Source: Chionis minor (lineage: Eukaryota > Chordata > Aves > Charadriiformes > Chionididae). From it: a DNA stretch of 64,000 bases. The stretch lies in the NCBI GenBank assembly GCA_013398295.1, contig VZSF01000969.1:249017-313016 (forward strand), written 5' to 3'. Below the pieces are notes generated by a model. It ran no database searches and had not been told where the DNA came from. It saw only the letters and a program-made list of their open reading frames with translations. This document shows, piece by piece, positions 36,601 through 55,354 of this stretch. Each line of letters begins with the position of its first letter. Position 1 is the stretch's first letter. The position numbers and the translations under genes are program-made.

Positions 36601-39600
36601 ACAGAATATGGATGTTACAGAATTTACTCTATGGTTTACCCCACAATAATTATAAGCAGTGAGAGCATCCAAGATGTTCATCTGACAAAATGCTTCTGTT
36701 TTTAAACAATCAATTTCTCTGAGTGGCTTTTGTGTTAACATTAATCTTAGAAATTCCCAGAAAATGCAGCTAAACAGGGGATGGCTAGATGATGGTGCAA
36801 ATATACATGTGAGCTTGAAACCCAAACCCTCAAATATCCTTCCTCTTGCTCTTCTGCCTCTTTTTCCTTGCCAGACAAACCTGTTCTCAGGACTGGACTT
36901 CTGTGTTTAATAGCTGTAAGGGAGACATCTGAAGCTAATTCTGACCATTGCCTAGTTTCAGGTAAAATCACATTTCTACCTCTGTCAGGTTCCTGTTGAT
37001 TAGGAGACTTGATGCCTGACACCTTCCCAGGTTGTTGCTGATGTCTGACTAGGCTTTGTCAGTAGGTTATGTGCCTGCCATACATCACTTTCTGCAAAAC
37101 AACTGCAAGCCCCATTAAAATGCAGTTGCTGCACTGTCCTTTCACTCACAACACCGGTCCTCATACTTGCACTGCCTCAGACTACAATCGCAGTGCGATT
37201 GTTTTGATTGCATCTGATGCTCACTCCTATGATATTATCTGTACAACTGAGAATACTGAACCCAGGTCCACAGATGCTACTACTACATCCTCTAGGATGG
37301 AACACCCTCTTCCATCTCTAATATTTTTTTTCCCATTATGAAATGTACTTTCTGGACAGTGGTAGAAAACTGAATCTGTTTGCAAAACAGACTTTAAAAA
37401 AAAAAAAACAACCACCAAATCTTGGTTAGGCATTATTGATTCAGATATTTCCCTAAAATGAGAAAAATCAGGATGCATTACACAAAGTAGTAGTGCAAAT
37501 TGCCATTCTGTTCATTAGCTGCATTTAACTCGGGACAATATCCTTCCTTTCTCTTACAGCTGCCACTGAGTGCAAACCCCCATAATTTATGTTTGTAAGG
37601 TACCACAGGGGCATGCGCTTCTATTGCCTTTCACACAGCATTCATCATCATGAATGGAAATCCACAAGCAATGACCAGGGCTTACCAAAGAACCTTGGAT
37701 TTGTATCAGCTATCACATTGAGTCCACAAATATGTTCATTTGAAATGCACCTTACCTTGCGCTATCCTTTGATTTAAAGCATGAAATCCTTGATGAAGTA
37801 ACAAAGTTATATATGTGATTTAGTATAACGCCCCCATATATGTGTATGTGTGTAAACACTCAGTTCAGTAGGTATTAGCAGGGGAACATGCATGTGTATT
37901 ACAGGTTTGCTCATGTCATTTGTAACACTTGTAAAACACGACAGACAAAATTTATGCACTAGAGTAAAACTTTTTATAATGGTAGAATATTTACTGTGTA
38001 TAACGCATAGGAGGAATTATACAGTTTGGTAAATATTAATAAAGAATGATTAAAGGAAGCAGTGGCACCTTCTTTAAACCTTTCTTCAAATGATGAAACC
38101 TAATCATTATCTTTTGTACTCTGTCAATCATACTTTAATTGCTGAAAATCGTTTTTCTGTTCAGTGAACAGTTTAATTGCTTTGAAGTGTTAGTACTTCT
38201 GTGAGAATATGTGAGAATGGCTGTTTTAGTCATCAGTGAAAACAAACTTCTATCTCCTTTGTATTAAAATGCTCTGTTTTGCTTGCTTGCCTGATAAAAA
38301 TCAGTGGGAAGAATGCGATAGCCCTATCAAATACTGATTTTTCCTCTATACCAACATATCTTTTCTTTCTGAGAGTCCTGTGTAGGCAGATTTGTGATGA
38401 ATACTGTTGGATGTAGTGGTGGAGACATGATCTAATATTTGGATAGTGCCAGCGCTGCCATGCTGCAATTGAGATGATGTTCAGGTGTGAAGCTGATGGA
38501 ACGACTTTGGGATTAGAGTTGCCATGGTCTTTTGAGAGCTTTGTTGAGAGGAGCTATGAGGGCAGCAAGGAGGAGGAGGGAAAGAAGTGAATCTGTCCAC
38601 TTTACTCTCTGGGTTTTCTTCCCACTCTACTGCTTTTTGCGGTAAAATCTTCAAATCTACAAGGTTCTTTTTAGCTGTAGGAGAAGACTCAGGGACTGAT
38701 AGTGTAATTCCTGGTGGCAGTGGGAGGGATATGAGGCTGGAGGCACTTGACCTTCTGCAGAGGGGGTGGTGGGCTGTAGGGTATCTGAGCAGCAGAATGT
38801 GGAAGAGGTGAGAAGGTGGGAAGGTGGTGCTTTTGCAGCACTTGCTGACCTGAAGCCTTTGCCCAGAATACACTCAGAAGGCTGCCGCACAGTGAAACCA
38901 TGCTCCCATCACCACCACTCCATTTCATGGTCTCTCTTGGCTGATAAAGCCAAACCAAATGCAGTAAGACCTCACTGATGCTGTCCACAGAGTTCCCTCA
39001 GCTTGCACCAGTGTGCTTGGAAAGCAAGTCAACACCTTCTTAGGATCCAGTGCCAAATATTACAAAGTGGAAAATGTCCCACTTTCCTTTAACCCTGAAT
39101 ATGAGTGGATATTCACATCAAATTCCCAAAGGCATGACTCTCATTGGAGACCATCAGGTGTCTTCTGCTTCTTGGGATTTGGCCTGTTCCATAAGAAGCA
39201 AGTCTAGCAGGATCCATGGTAAGAACTGTTCTTTATCATTCTGAATGCTATGAAGGAGACGATTTTAGGATACAGGGTGCTGTCAAAAAGTTGTAGAAAA
39301 AATTCCTACTGGAATAAACTCTGCTCATTGTGAGGAATTTCCCAGTGTGAGGTGGTAGTCCAATTACTATTAATGCAGAAGGCAGTAGTTCCTGTCCTAC
39401 TGATGCCAAGGGTGCATGTTTGAAGACACAACTTAATGTGTAAAGGAACTACTTGTACTTTAGGGCAACTTGCTATCTCTACACTTTAGGTAGTGTATTT
39501 TTAAAACATATGAAAGTAGGCGCCTACCAGGAGAACTACCTCAAACTAATTACACAGAAAGCACCTGCTAAACTTTTCCAGTATTGACAAATTGCAGTTT

Positions 39601-41820
39601 AGATAGGTATCAAAAGCCAAAGTGCACCCATGCAGGAAAAAGAAGTTGTACACAATGGTGGTAATAAGATCAGGAACATCCTATCTAACTGACAGGAGTT
39701 TTTTTCAGTTACTTGGAGGAAGAAGTTTCACCCAACATAAAGACCAAGTGAGGTGAGGTAAAAAGCAAATAAACAGAGCAGGAATGGGGAGGAGAGCTTC
39801 CTGGAGGAAGCAGTTGGAAGCATTTTAGTGTGAGATTAGAGATACAGGGAAAGATCAGAAGAAGCAAGGGAAAGAGGAGAGGGATGAGAATACCCATGGT
39901 GCACAACAGATACCGAAATGGTGATAATAGTGTACTGAATTAAGACAGTCAACAAAACATACAAGGTGTAGAGTTACCTGCAAAAGACTGTTATCTGTGA
40001 AGACTTGGATTGGGAATGTGATCCAGATAGAAATGACAATAAAAGCTGGTTCTATTTTAAACAGGTTTTGCTTGATATTTTCCTGTGTAATACTTATTTG
40101 AATGCAAAGTGCATAGTAGTGCATAACATTTTTGTTTTATGAGGATTTCAAGAGACATTCCTTTTAAAATGAAAATTGCAAAGCAAAATGGTGGACTTGG
40201 GGTTACACTGTGGTCTGCAAATTGTGCAGAATCATCAAATGGCTGAAAAAGGATTAGTATAACCCTGCAAAGAGGAAGCAGAGAAGAATTTAGCCTTTTG
40301 ATTCCCTGTTTATTGTGTATGGGACACAACTTGCTCTCTTTGAAAGACATTGTAAAACTGTAGCGTACTTTCAGAAATCAATAGCAACAACAATTTGGAA
40401 ACTTCAGATACACATATCAGCATAACAGGCTGGCTAAGATGGCATTTGATTAACTTTCAAATCTCCATTTTAGCAAACTGAGTTTGTTTTATTCTTCACT
40501 GATTGCTTTTTTGTTGAAATGGCAATTACAGTTCTATCACCTTCTAAATAACTTCCCTTTTCTGAGGTCTGTAAATGCCTGTGTACAGATAAATTCAATC
40601 TGCCTTTCATGTTTTGGTATTAATCATGCAGAAAATCTTCTTAGTAACACATTTATATTTTCTCAAAAAACTGAGACCTTTTGGAATAATTGGGTCACTA
40701 ACTGCAGTGGCTCTGCAATTTGCATTGAAAAAATAAAAACATATTTTAAATTTGTGTCTTTTTATATGAAAAAATGACTATCTTTCAGCTTTTAAGTGTT
40801 TACCCCTTTTTACTTGCGTGAAGACTTTCAACAGAAAAATGTTTCCTCTGAGGGTTTTTCATTCACCATTCCTGAGGTTCAAGCGCACTGATAAAGCCTG
40901 TGAAATGAATGTTTCTTAGAGGAACTAAAGCTATTTACTTTCAAATACTGACATACCAGGAAAAATGTGTGATGCATGGCAATTGCTCTATTTCGGTTAA
41001 ATCTAAGAATTTGAGGATTAAGCTGATAGCCTCAAATCTACAGACAAATACAGACCCGATGTCTGGCTGGCCTGAGATATTGCAGAGGATTTCCGTGTCC
41101 CAGTGAGAGTCTAGAAAATACCAGTGTTCACTTCCCATTCTCTCACCACTTTCTGACTGTACCTCATACTACTGCTTTGGTATCTATGCTAGTTTACTAT
41201 TCTGATGCTTATTCTCCCTACATGGGACTGGGGAATGTTGATCGCAAATAATAAGTGAACCAAACCCAATGCAGCACTTTCCACAAGTCATCCAAAGTCT
41301 ACCGGGGTCAACCAAAATACAGGGAGGTAAAAGAAGAGTGATTCCACCAGAATTAGTGAATTACATTGGCAAAAATATTCAGGGGTGGAACTGGAATCAG
41401 TCTCCATATTTAAAGTGTTCAGTTACTTCAATTAAATCTGATGTTTCTTTGCAAGCCACAAGTTACAGTGAAAGCTTGCGATCTTTTTTATAAGCTACCA
41501 TCACCCTCCCCTGAAAAGGGGTCTAGGTTTGCTTCTGGGTTGTAAGTTTGGCTGTCCTTGTTTCCATACTGTACTCAGAGCTTGACTCTATGCTCATAAA
41601 TTTTAGACTAGCAAAATCTGTGAGGATAATTCTTATTTACTGAGATAGAATAAACATAACCAGGCCACTAGTACAGAATATTAAGGTCAATTATGTTATA
41701 TCAGAGAGGAATTAATCTCACTTAGGCAAGTATTTTGTTTACATGTCTGAGAGACTTTTTGAATTTTTGATCTGACAGCATTATTTGCCTCTGAATCAAT
41801 TCACAGGTTGCTTGTTTGGT

Positions 41821-41822
<2 letters not shown>

Positions 41823-41853
<31 letters not shown>
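41823..41853. repeat. Poly(T) run, 31 bases
   Basis: Pure T31. A stretch of A runs and AACCCC words follows 57 bases later (41911-41948), so the two could pair as a long A:T stem in single strands. Confidence 0.95.
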
Positions 41854-41856
<3 letters not shown>

Positions 41857-42539
41857 TATGAGGCACAGTTGCTTTTGACAGTTGAAGCCGAGCCATTAAA
41901 ATTAAATAAAGAAAAAAAAAAAAACCCAAGAAAAAAACCCCATAACCCCAAATGAAATTAGCACAAAAATGAAAAATAAATACTAAATAATGATAAATCT
42001 ACTGACAGTGGGTCAACAAACAGCAGAGTCCCTCTTCCCCCAAAACAGAGAAAACACACAAGGTAGCCTTTCAAAACACAGGTCCACAGGAAGGCAGTGC
42101 ATGAGCTTGACACAAACCACTTAGATAATTTCTAAAAATCTTTAAAACATGTTAAGTGGTAACCTGAAATTCTTTTACTTATCAGATATATTGCCAAAAA
42201 GTCACCCAGGCTAGTGTTTCCAAATAGACATATGGCCAAATTTCTGTGAGGCTGTAAATCCCACATACAAGCCAGTGCTCTGTGTTGACATGCACTTGCT
42301 AAATAAATGTACTTTAGGATGAGCCTTGTGCAGCTCCGGGCTATAAGTAGCCATTACTTCAGGTTGCCTAGGGTAATCTAAATACCGGAATTTTGTGACT
42401 AGTTCTTACAACAAGCAAACAACTCCACCCCCCACCCCCTCCTTGTTTAATATTTATACCCATTTATTGTCTCAGAAAGGATGTACTGCATTTAAACTGC
42501 TGAAGATAAGTGGTTTTCCTGTGCTCAGTGGGATTGACA

Positions 42540-42573
42540 GGGTGTAGATGATGCACGTTGGGTGTAGATGATG
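42540..42573. repeat. Short direct repeat, 14 bp, 20-bp spacing
   Basis: GGGTGTAGATGATG occurs at 42540 and again at 42560. Nothing else ties it to a known element. Confidence 0.85.
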
Positions 42574-45139
42574 GTATGTGCCTGCCTGGGCATTGTGCTA
42601 GAAGCTGCTGACAGGGTGTCGGCGTTTGCCCTGCTGGGTCTGAAGGCACCTGTCCAGAATTGCCTTGCATATAGATAGAACTCAAAAAGAGGGGCCATGC
42701 TAATAACTCTTGGCAGAAAATGTAGGAAGTTAAATGATGTCTGAAACTTCAGGCAGGTCAAGACTGATGGCAAGGTGCAATGAAAAAGTAAAACAAATTC
42801 ATGGAAGAGTATATTCAAAGTTGTTCAACATGCAAAAATTTTCTTCAATGGAAAGCAGATTTTTTTTTAAATTTAAACCATATATATGGGGAATGCTCCT
42901 TTCCCGCATGTTGGCTGTAGGGCCAAAGGTACATATTGGTCTGACCTCAGAAAGAGAGGCTGAGTCTACGTACACATTTGATCTGCTGAACTGCATTGCC
43001 CACCACATTGGCTCAGCGGTAAAGCTGAGAACGGGACCCAAACTGCCTGGTTTCCCATCCTTTGCTTCAAAAAGAGATAAACAGAAGAAACAAATGTTCT
43101 TTTCAAGCTCTTTTGCATCAAAACTTTAAGATTCTAATGGCTGCAAATTATGTATATTACTTACATTTTAAATGTTTTAGATTTTTTATGCTTTTGAGTT
43201 TTTTTTTTTCTTTTAATTGGGGACTAAATAACACAGAGCAGATTCAGAGGAATAGGTGTGAAAGGTGAGGAAATTGTTTTGCTCATTCACTTTACAAATA
43301 TGCAGTTACGGGCAGGGAAGTCTAGTAGAAAGAGGTACACAAAGCGCATGATAACAGTGCTTGCATTTTCTGCAGGTTCCCATGTGATATGTAGGGCATA
43401 AGACGTAAATAATAATTAGAAAAATATTATGTAGTCAGTCAGGAGTAACCTGGTTAAAACCCTGAACACCACTTAGGAAGTCTTCCTCTGAGAAATCGAC
43501 TGCCAGGAAAAATGAGGAGGAGGAGCTGGTAGCAAGGCCTTTCCAATGACTCATAAAACAGCATGTGAACAACAAAGACGTCTACTGTGCTGTTGCATAT
43601 ATTAAATATAACAAAAGAGCATGTCAGGAAGTTTCTTACAATTTTTGATTTCATGACATGCTTTTATTACTTTCTCCATTTTTTCAGTCACAGGTTATTA
43701 GATTTACTGCAGCTTTGGAAGGTGCAACACATTAGTATCTGTCGGGTATGCTGCCCCTAATGACTTTCTTAGCTTGCTCAAGTACAAACATCTTGCACTG
43801 ATATTTATCAAGTGAACACAATCTTTTACCTATTCATTCATCTTAGGAATGAAGGGCTTCATGTTTCCCCTGATACTGACAGCAAGATTTCAATGAAGTC
43901 CAAAACGTTCAGTGCATCAAAAAGACCAAACTTTGCTTGGCTTCAATGATATTTAAAGTAATCTAAGTAACATTTCTGGCACAAGGTTACTTCATCCATT
44001 ATGATTAATTAGAAGTTTTGTCCTTTTTTTTCCTAAGTAGTACTCTGTATAAGTGCACTCAGCAAGCTGCAAATTGCCACAGTAGCTATTGATCTTTTTG
44101 ACATGACTAATCAGCCTAATTCTGCTGGTAGTAGAAGAGTCAGTCTGGTCTGCTCTGATGCTATTGACAGAAACAAAATGTATCTAAAAGGGCAATGAAA
44201 AACCCAGTTTGATTACAATAATAAATTAAGTACTACCAATCCTATCACAGTCACATACTTGATCTTGCTTCTTGAGGTATGCAAAATTGAGCTTAAACTA
44301 CATGAAATTCATCAGACAAATTTTATTGCTTGTCTGTAGATCTTATTCGGCTTTCTACTGAGTATTTTCATTGTTGAATTCTCATGCAAAATAATGAAAG
44401 TTTCACTGTTTCATACAGATTTGCAATTAAATTAATTTCCCTTTAACTACTTATAGGAGCCAAAAAGTTTATGGTGAGCTTTAGCCAAAGTACTAGTTTG
44501 TTCCATTGATTTAAATGGTATTTGCATCAATTCTTACAAGAAATATAGCTATTATTATATTATAATGTTTTTACTTTTGCATAATGAAACTCAGTGCAGC
44601 AAGAGGATGATCGTGAGTTATTTGTCTGGTATTTATGTTTGAATGATAGAAACAAATCTGAAAGACTGAAAGTATGCAGTGCAGAGGTGGAGAAAAGTAC
44701 AAGAGTAAGAAATGAAATATCCTTGAGAGGTAAATGTACCTGAAATATACTTAATAGAAAGAGAATTATAATTGTTGTTGAAATAACTGCGATAAATCTA
44801 CATTGTAACCGGAACTCAGCCTTGCACAGTCTCTGTACTTTTTGTTTCTGATGCAATTTAATAAAAATGCCTCTCAAGACATCTCATTAAAGGTGACTCA
44901 TTATTGTGGATCTCCCATCTAATGCTTGTGTGGCTTCATTATTTTTAGCATAGCTGCACCAGCATAAAATCACAATGCTGCAACTGTGAATATATCCTTC
45001 AAATTCCAGCCAAGCACTATTCAGAGTCTGATCTGAGTTACGGCACCATAAATCTATTGTATTTGAAATCATTGGGATCACATGCTCTACCAGAAAACAC
45101 TGTTTGCTCTACTGAATGCTTAACTACTGAACCACCGCT

Positions 45140-45530
45140 GTGCTGTTATTATTATAGTTATTTATTATGAAAGGCTGACAGTTTGATAGAGACTATTCTT
45201 CTCTGGCAATGTAATATAGATATGACTGCTTGTGTATAAGTCATTCCAATTAATTAGTTTGTTAGTATTTTATTAAGTATTAGCCAAAAGTGATTTTTTT
45301 TCCCCAAATCTACCATACTTCAGGCTTTCAGCTAATTAATTGAATGCCACCTTGGTTATTTACAAGGGGATTGCCGTGATAAGTTATAGTTCATTTTGAG
45401 CCAGTGGTTCCTCGATGATCGATTAGTGCCATTTGAAACAAGTTCAGAGAAGTTATATGAAATGCTCTGGGCCTGCACTGAGTTGTACAGCTGCTAAATG
45501 AGCAGGGTAAGGTAATCAGCACACACACTA
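45140..45530. promoter_or_regulatory. Possible conserved non-coding element (weak)
   Basis: A repeat-free stretch dense in homeodomain-type TAATTA/ATTAAT words (near 45250 and 45335) with an E-box-like CAGCTG at 45489. Intron sequence of neuronal genes in vertebrates often holds such elements. No comparison was possible, so this is a guess from composition. Confidence 0.15.
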
Positions 45531-48500
45531 ATTCTGAAATGCTTTTCCTGCACGGTCTCAGCCATGCCCCACGCTGCTAACACTAGTAAGAAGAGCTTGT
45601 TTTAGAGGCACTGAGGCCAAGCTGCCTCTCAAATATCAAAAGGTGTGTTGGGCTGTACTGCAAAGGTGACTTTTCTGTTCTCCACTGTGCAGCCACAGGA
45701 ATAAGAGGAGGTAATTGGCTTTCCTTCCCACTCCTCACAGTTTAAAGACATGGCAGGCACCTGAAAACTGCTTGATATCACTGATGACTTGCGTTCCAAA
45801 GCTTTGTGGCCTGATTGTGATTTGTGTGTGAAGGGAATTTAGTAAACATGAAGATCTTTCTTCCTAGGAGCTTATTTTCTTTCAGGCGAGAGGGGAAGCT
45901 GTGTAGGTGTGTTGCTTTCTTCACAGTGCGGCTGTGGGACAGTTTACAATTAAAACCAGTGAGAATGGATGTGTGCTCACTAAGAGAGAGCACAAAGTTT
46001 TTTAATTCACTGCAACCAGAAGCTGTTCAATGCAAAAAAGCCTGACTTATGAATCTAGTAAAATCTGGGATAACCAGCTACTGGTTTCTGTTTATCTAAA
46101 AGGTGCAATGGAAACAGACCTGACATTTTCATCCAATCCAGCTATTTCTGGCGACCAGTTAAGTGACATGAGTTGCAGAGTAACCCCTGGAGTTACATTC
46201 CAAGTTAGTGATTATTTTACATGTATATATACAGCTACGATATATTATTGCCTGCCCTTGCAGAAGGGGCAGAGGAAGGCCAGCCTGTAAAAGCAGGTGG
46301 GTGAGAAGCATGTGACACTCTTCACTGAGTAAATTGAAGTCAACTATTTGAGTCTGTCAGTCTGTCCTAGCATATCTGTACACAGCTGGATCATATATCC
46401 AAAATCACCATTTAAGCATCTTTTCACTATATCAATGCAGCAAAAGTCTTTGGGGATTGTTCTGAAAACATCCTCAAGCTGGAGTGTCTGCAGCACTGGA
46501 GACACTTAGTGAGACACATTTGTGGGCAAACAGTTGGTACAAAAGAAACTTTCCCAGTAGGTGATGTTTGATGACTGTAGAGATACTTCAAATGCAGCAT
46601 GTCTTGAATTAGAGTTCAGATGGGCAATCAAGTTATTGTGGCGTGAAACATTTTCACGCTTCAGCTAAGCCATAACGACTGTTTGTGGGCGGGTCTTTAG
46701 TCCATAGACAATGACAATGCATGGATGAACAACATCCTGATGTAAATGGTGGATGAAGAAGGTGTGCAGCTGTTGAATGTGATGTGTTTTCGTGTGTGCA
46801 GCCAGGCAGGCAAATGAAGAGGCTAAAGCCTCCTTAAATCCATGCCTGACTTAACTCAGACTGCAAGCTAAACTACTTCGCATTTCTTTAGAGTTAGCCT
46901 AGGCTGAAAGCAGGCATGAGGACAGCTGCCATCACTCAGTTAATGTGCAGTAACCTGTTCCTCCAAATAGTGTGTGAATTTAGAGAAATGATCCTACCAC
47001 CTAAACCCACAGTATACATCCTGCATGGTCACTTTCTTTGTGAGTTAGAACTAGAAATAGAGAAAGAAATAAAAAAATATTTTTATTTATACTAGTCCTA
47101 TAGTCCAAAGATTCAGACCCACATACACAGATTGAGAGAGTCTGTTCTGGCAGCGTCTGGACTTATGATAGCAGGTCTCTCCTTATGAACACTTCCCTTT
47201 ACTGACAGCCTTAGGGCTGGTCACAGGGGAAACAAAAAAGAGACAACAGTATTTTGTTCAGCAAAGAGAGTCCTGCAGCAGATTACTCGCAAATGGCTTG
47301 GCAGAAGTTTTACAGCTAAATATGAAGCACTGAAAAAAAAGGTTAAGATCTAAATTTAAGTCATGTTTCTCTCTCCCTCTAATAATATTTTTCAGACTAG
47401 TGGACTCACAACCAATTTTTGGTGCTGAACTGACTTCAGAACATTAGCTATGCCCATTTTGAAATGTTTTTCTATTTGCTCTGCTGTTCTTAGTGATGAA
47501 AGAAAAGAGCTTTTTTCATCATCATCCTAAATTCCTTTAACTTTATGTTTGGAAAAGATTATAGATTTCATTAAAAAGTGCCCTTTGGAGGGGTACTTCT
47601 TATTCTGAGACCAAGGTTATGTTTTTACACATGGAAAGTTTGTCCTAATTGTTTCCCATTTAACATTTTCATACTTGAAACCCCATTTTTCCCCCTCAAA
47701 TTAGTTGCAACTGGCTCCATTCCAAAATGACACATTTGCCATCAGTCAGCTCTTTTTCCTAAATAACTTAGTTTCCATAAAACAGGAAAACAACATCTGT
47801 TAGGACTCCTTGTTTTATAACAAGCTTATCTATCTACTTTATTTTTCACAAAACGGAGCATAATGCCAGATTGCAGGGCACAGAACAGGTAGAAGTAGAC
47901 TGAAATCCCAAGTATTCCTACTGGGGTAGTCACTATATATTTGATAGTATTATTGACCAGTTATATAGCTATCAGTGACTGGACTGAAAAGTGAAACTTA
48001 TAGGAACTGGCCATTATATCTACATAAATATATGTCAGTATAACTTAAAAATAGGCAAAATTACAGTATGCATCATAAACTACAAGTTTCATATTATAAC
48101 AGTACTGTCCAATACTGCCAGGTGTTTGGGTAAAAACTGTAGAGGAAAGATGCACAGTTCAATTTATAATTGCCTCTCCATGGAGAACACCCATTGCCTG
48201 AGATTTTTTGAAGTAATCCTATGTAGAGCAAGCCTTTATCCCATCCACAACAGTTCTTCATTTGCTGATGTCCCTAGGCTTTCCTCCCATGGCAGCAGGG
48301 AGGAAAACTAAGGTGAAGTCGCCTCCTCCAAAACTCAAGGAAAATGGCAAGGGAGGAAAAGCAAAAGGATTTTACATCAGTGGCAATCTTGGTTCTGAGA
48401 TTTAAAGTCTGCAATACTGCCAACTTCTTGGCTAGAGGGTCCTAGTGTTTGGGAAGGTGGAAGGCATGAGGCTGCCTGGCTCCACTGCCCTGGCATTGGG

Positions 48501-50353
48501 ATAGGCTGCACCTGACCGGGATAATGCACAGAAATGCTCTTCCTGGTCTTTTCCTTGCTACTACCATGGTGGGGTTGGGGGATATCATTCATGAGCGCCA
48601 GGCCATGAGGCACTCTCCACATGCACTGAGCCACCTCCTCCCAGCACTCAAGGGACTCAGTGATGGCATGCAGAGAAACTGGAGGTGGTTTTCCCTCCTG
48701 CCTTAGGTGCGTGGCTCAGACTCTGAGCTGTCTTTGGAGCTGTGTCTGCAACACATTGCACTTCAGCTAATTCCATAATGTAAATCTTGGAAAGGCTTTC
48801 TAACTTGGAAGCAGCAGTGTGCAAAGGTGTCTGGGCTGATTCCAGACTTCCACTGCTAATGAAGTCTTCCTGTGCTGCTTGCTTTTTAGAAACTTTCCTG
48901 CTTAGACCTTTGTGAGATGAAAAATTTCCTCTACATCATGCTTCATTATATACTGTAGATATATGTTAAATATGTCATACCCACTGGGTGAAATGACAGC
49001 ACTGAACAATCAGAGGCTAATATACTGTGCATTAACTTCCCCACTTAGTGTCTGCAGTAGGAGTCTGACACCTAATTAGTGCAAAACCCACCAGACTTGC
49101 TAACCTGTGGTCACCCCTATTGCTAATATCACTTCAGCTGATCAGCTGTTAGCCACAGTGGGATATTATATTTACAACTATTTATTCGTTACAAAATTTC
49201 AACTTCCTACAAATTCAAAGTGGCAAGTGCTTACTGTCCCTCATGCCTTTACAGGAGAACCCATTTCTTTGAGAAAAAGTGATAATGTCATATATTCTAC
49301 ATCGCATGTTAAAAGATGAAGGGATTCAAGTTGTAGTAGCTTCTCCCAGGCATAGTGCTATTCAGGATTTATAAATTCAAGAGGGCCTTCTGCTAGGTAA
49401 AGGGACACAGACCCTCAAATTAGCAGTAGGTTTAAATTGCATTTTCAGTAAGCAGTACAAAACACTAGTTATTCACATGCCCCATTACTCCAGACTTCTC
49501 TAGACTTGGTGTTGGTTCAGCTGCGCCCATTGCTGACTGATTTCTGTTGGCATCACTGAATTATTTTTACAGTGCAGACATTACTAAAGTGTTTTAAAAA
49601 GCAGGCAGGAACAGTGACACTGAGCAAGAGAAGTGACTTCTGCTCAAAGCAAAAGAATATGAAAGCTGGAAAGAGAGGGAAAGTATTATAGAACCTAAAA
49701 CAATATGACTGATCCATTCCTTTTGTGAATGAAGAAAAAGGTATAAATCTGACTTTCAAAATATTTTTTAATGTTTTTCTGGAAGAACTTCATAGTTTAA
49801 CAACATGATGGGTGATTCGCTAAAGTTGCAGGCTCAAGCTGAAACCCTAAACGTTTCTTAGCCAAAGATTTTTTAAGGGAAAGATCCTTCCATCAAAAAA
49901 AATCTGTAGCCGCCAACACACTCTGCAGAAGATACACATGGAAGACAGAGACTGGGAATTATGGAGGAGCACATGTTTACTAATGAGAAAGTTCTCCATT
50001 CTAGAATCTTATTTGATTTTGAAATGCTCCAGTTAGGAAAACATGGTTGCTTTTTAATTTTTTTTTTCCCTCATCTGAATTTCATTAAAAGTAAAATAAT
50101 AAATGTAAACTAATTTAAAGAACAGTTAATTTCCGTTCTAAAATCACCAAGTGTAGTAAAAGATATCTTTCTTGTTTATCCTCAGAGGGCCCTATGCTTA
50201 ATTGATACTACAGTGTATTGAAGCATGTAGGACTAGGCATTAGTTACAGAACATCACAGTGCTGCTGTGAGCTTTTTTGTTAACCCGAATTGTTGGTTCT
50301 CTGTGGTTACTTGTAGCAACTGTATAGACAGACATGGCATGGTTATTCCTTAC

Positions 50354-50532
50354 CAGCTCATTGCTGCCATCCTCATCAAAATCCTCCTCTATCCCATCAG
50401 TCATCTCTTCTCCATCCCCATCTGCATCTGGCCCTCCTTCAATTGGCTCTTCTGTAGAGTTATCTGCATTCTCTGATATGCATTCCTCTTGAATCAAATC
50501 AGCATTATCTTCCATTTGTTTCTTTTGAGCTT
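50354..50532 (-). CDS. RALYL: RALYL penultimate exon: acidic C-terminal tail
   Basis: Seen: a 179-base exon between an acceptor (TTTTCCTTACAG on the minus strand) and a donor (CTG|GTAAGG). Two bases (AA) complete the Glu codon split from the exon at 55108. Then 59 codons follow, beginning AQKKQMEDNADLIQEEC and ending FDEDGSNEL, on a codon boundary. The tail is strongly acidic, with EEP, EGGPDADGDGEE and IEEDFDED runs. Known: hnRNP C, RALY and RALYL all end in an acidic region, and the EEMTDGIEEDFDEDG stretch is typical of RALYL. It lies 4.6 kb downstream of the coiled-coil exon in transcription order. Odd: the frame stays open through the donor for 37 more codons to about 50240, so intron retention would give a different C-terminus. 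Confidence 0.95.

Positions 50533-55354
<4,822 letters not shown>

Larger units (their letters stand above)
32066..50353 (-). other. RALYL: Last intron of RALYL (18.3 kb)
   Basis: The intron runs from the GTAAGG donor at 50353 to the TTTCTCAG acceptor at 32066 on the minus strand. It holds one clear CR1 fragment near its 3' end (32651-33631), simple A and T runs (35426-35440, 41823-41853), a short direct repeat at 42540-42573, and a stretch near 45.1-45.5 kb that might be conserved non-coding DNA. The scattered open frames of 60-130 codons here match no family I know and are what AT-rich DNA gives by chance. Confidence 0.85.

Noticed and set aside
42734..43129. 131-codon open frame on the plus strand
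   Set aside because: No known similarity and it lies antisense within a RALYL intron; a conserved gene cannot be argued from the sequence.
48289..48405. Lysine-rich 38-codon small frame (MAAGRKTKVKSPPPKL...)
   Set aside because: Looks like a basic microprotein, but it is short, has no supporting transcript signal and falls in an intron on the opposite strand.
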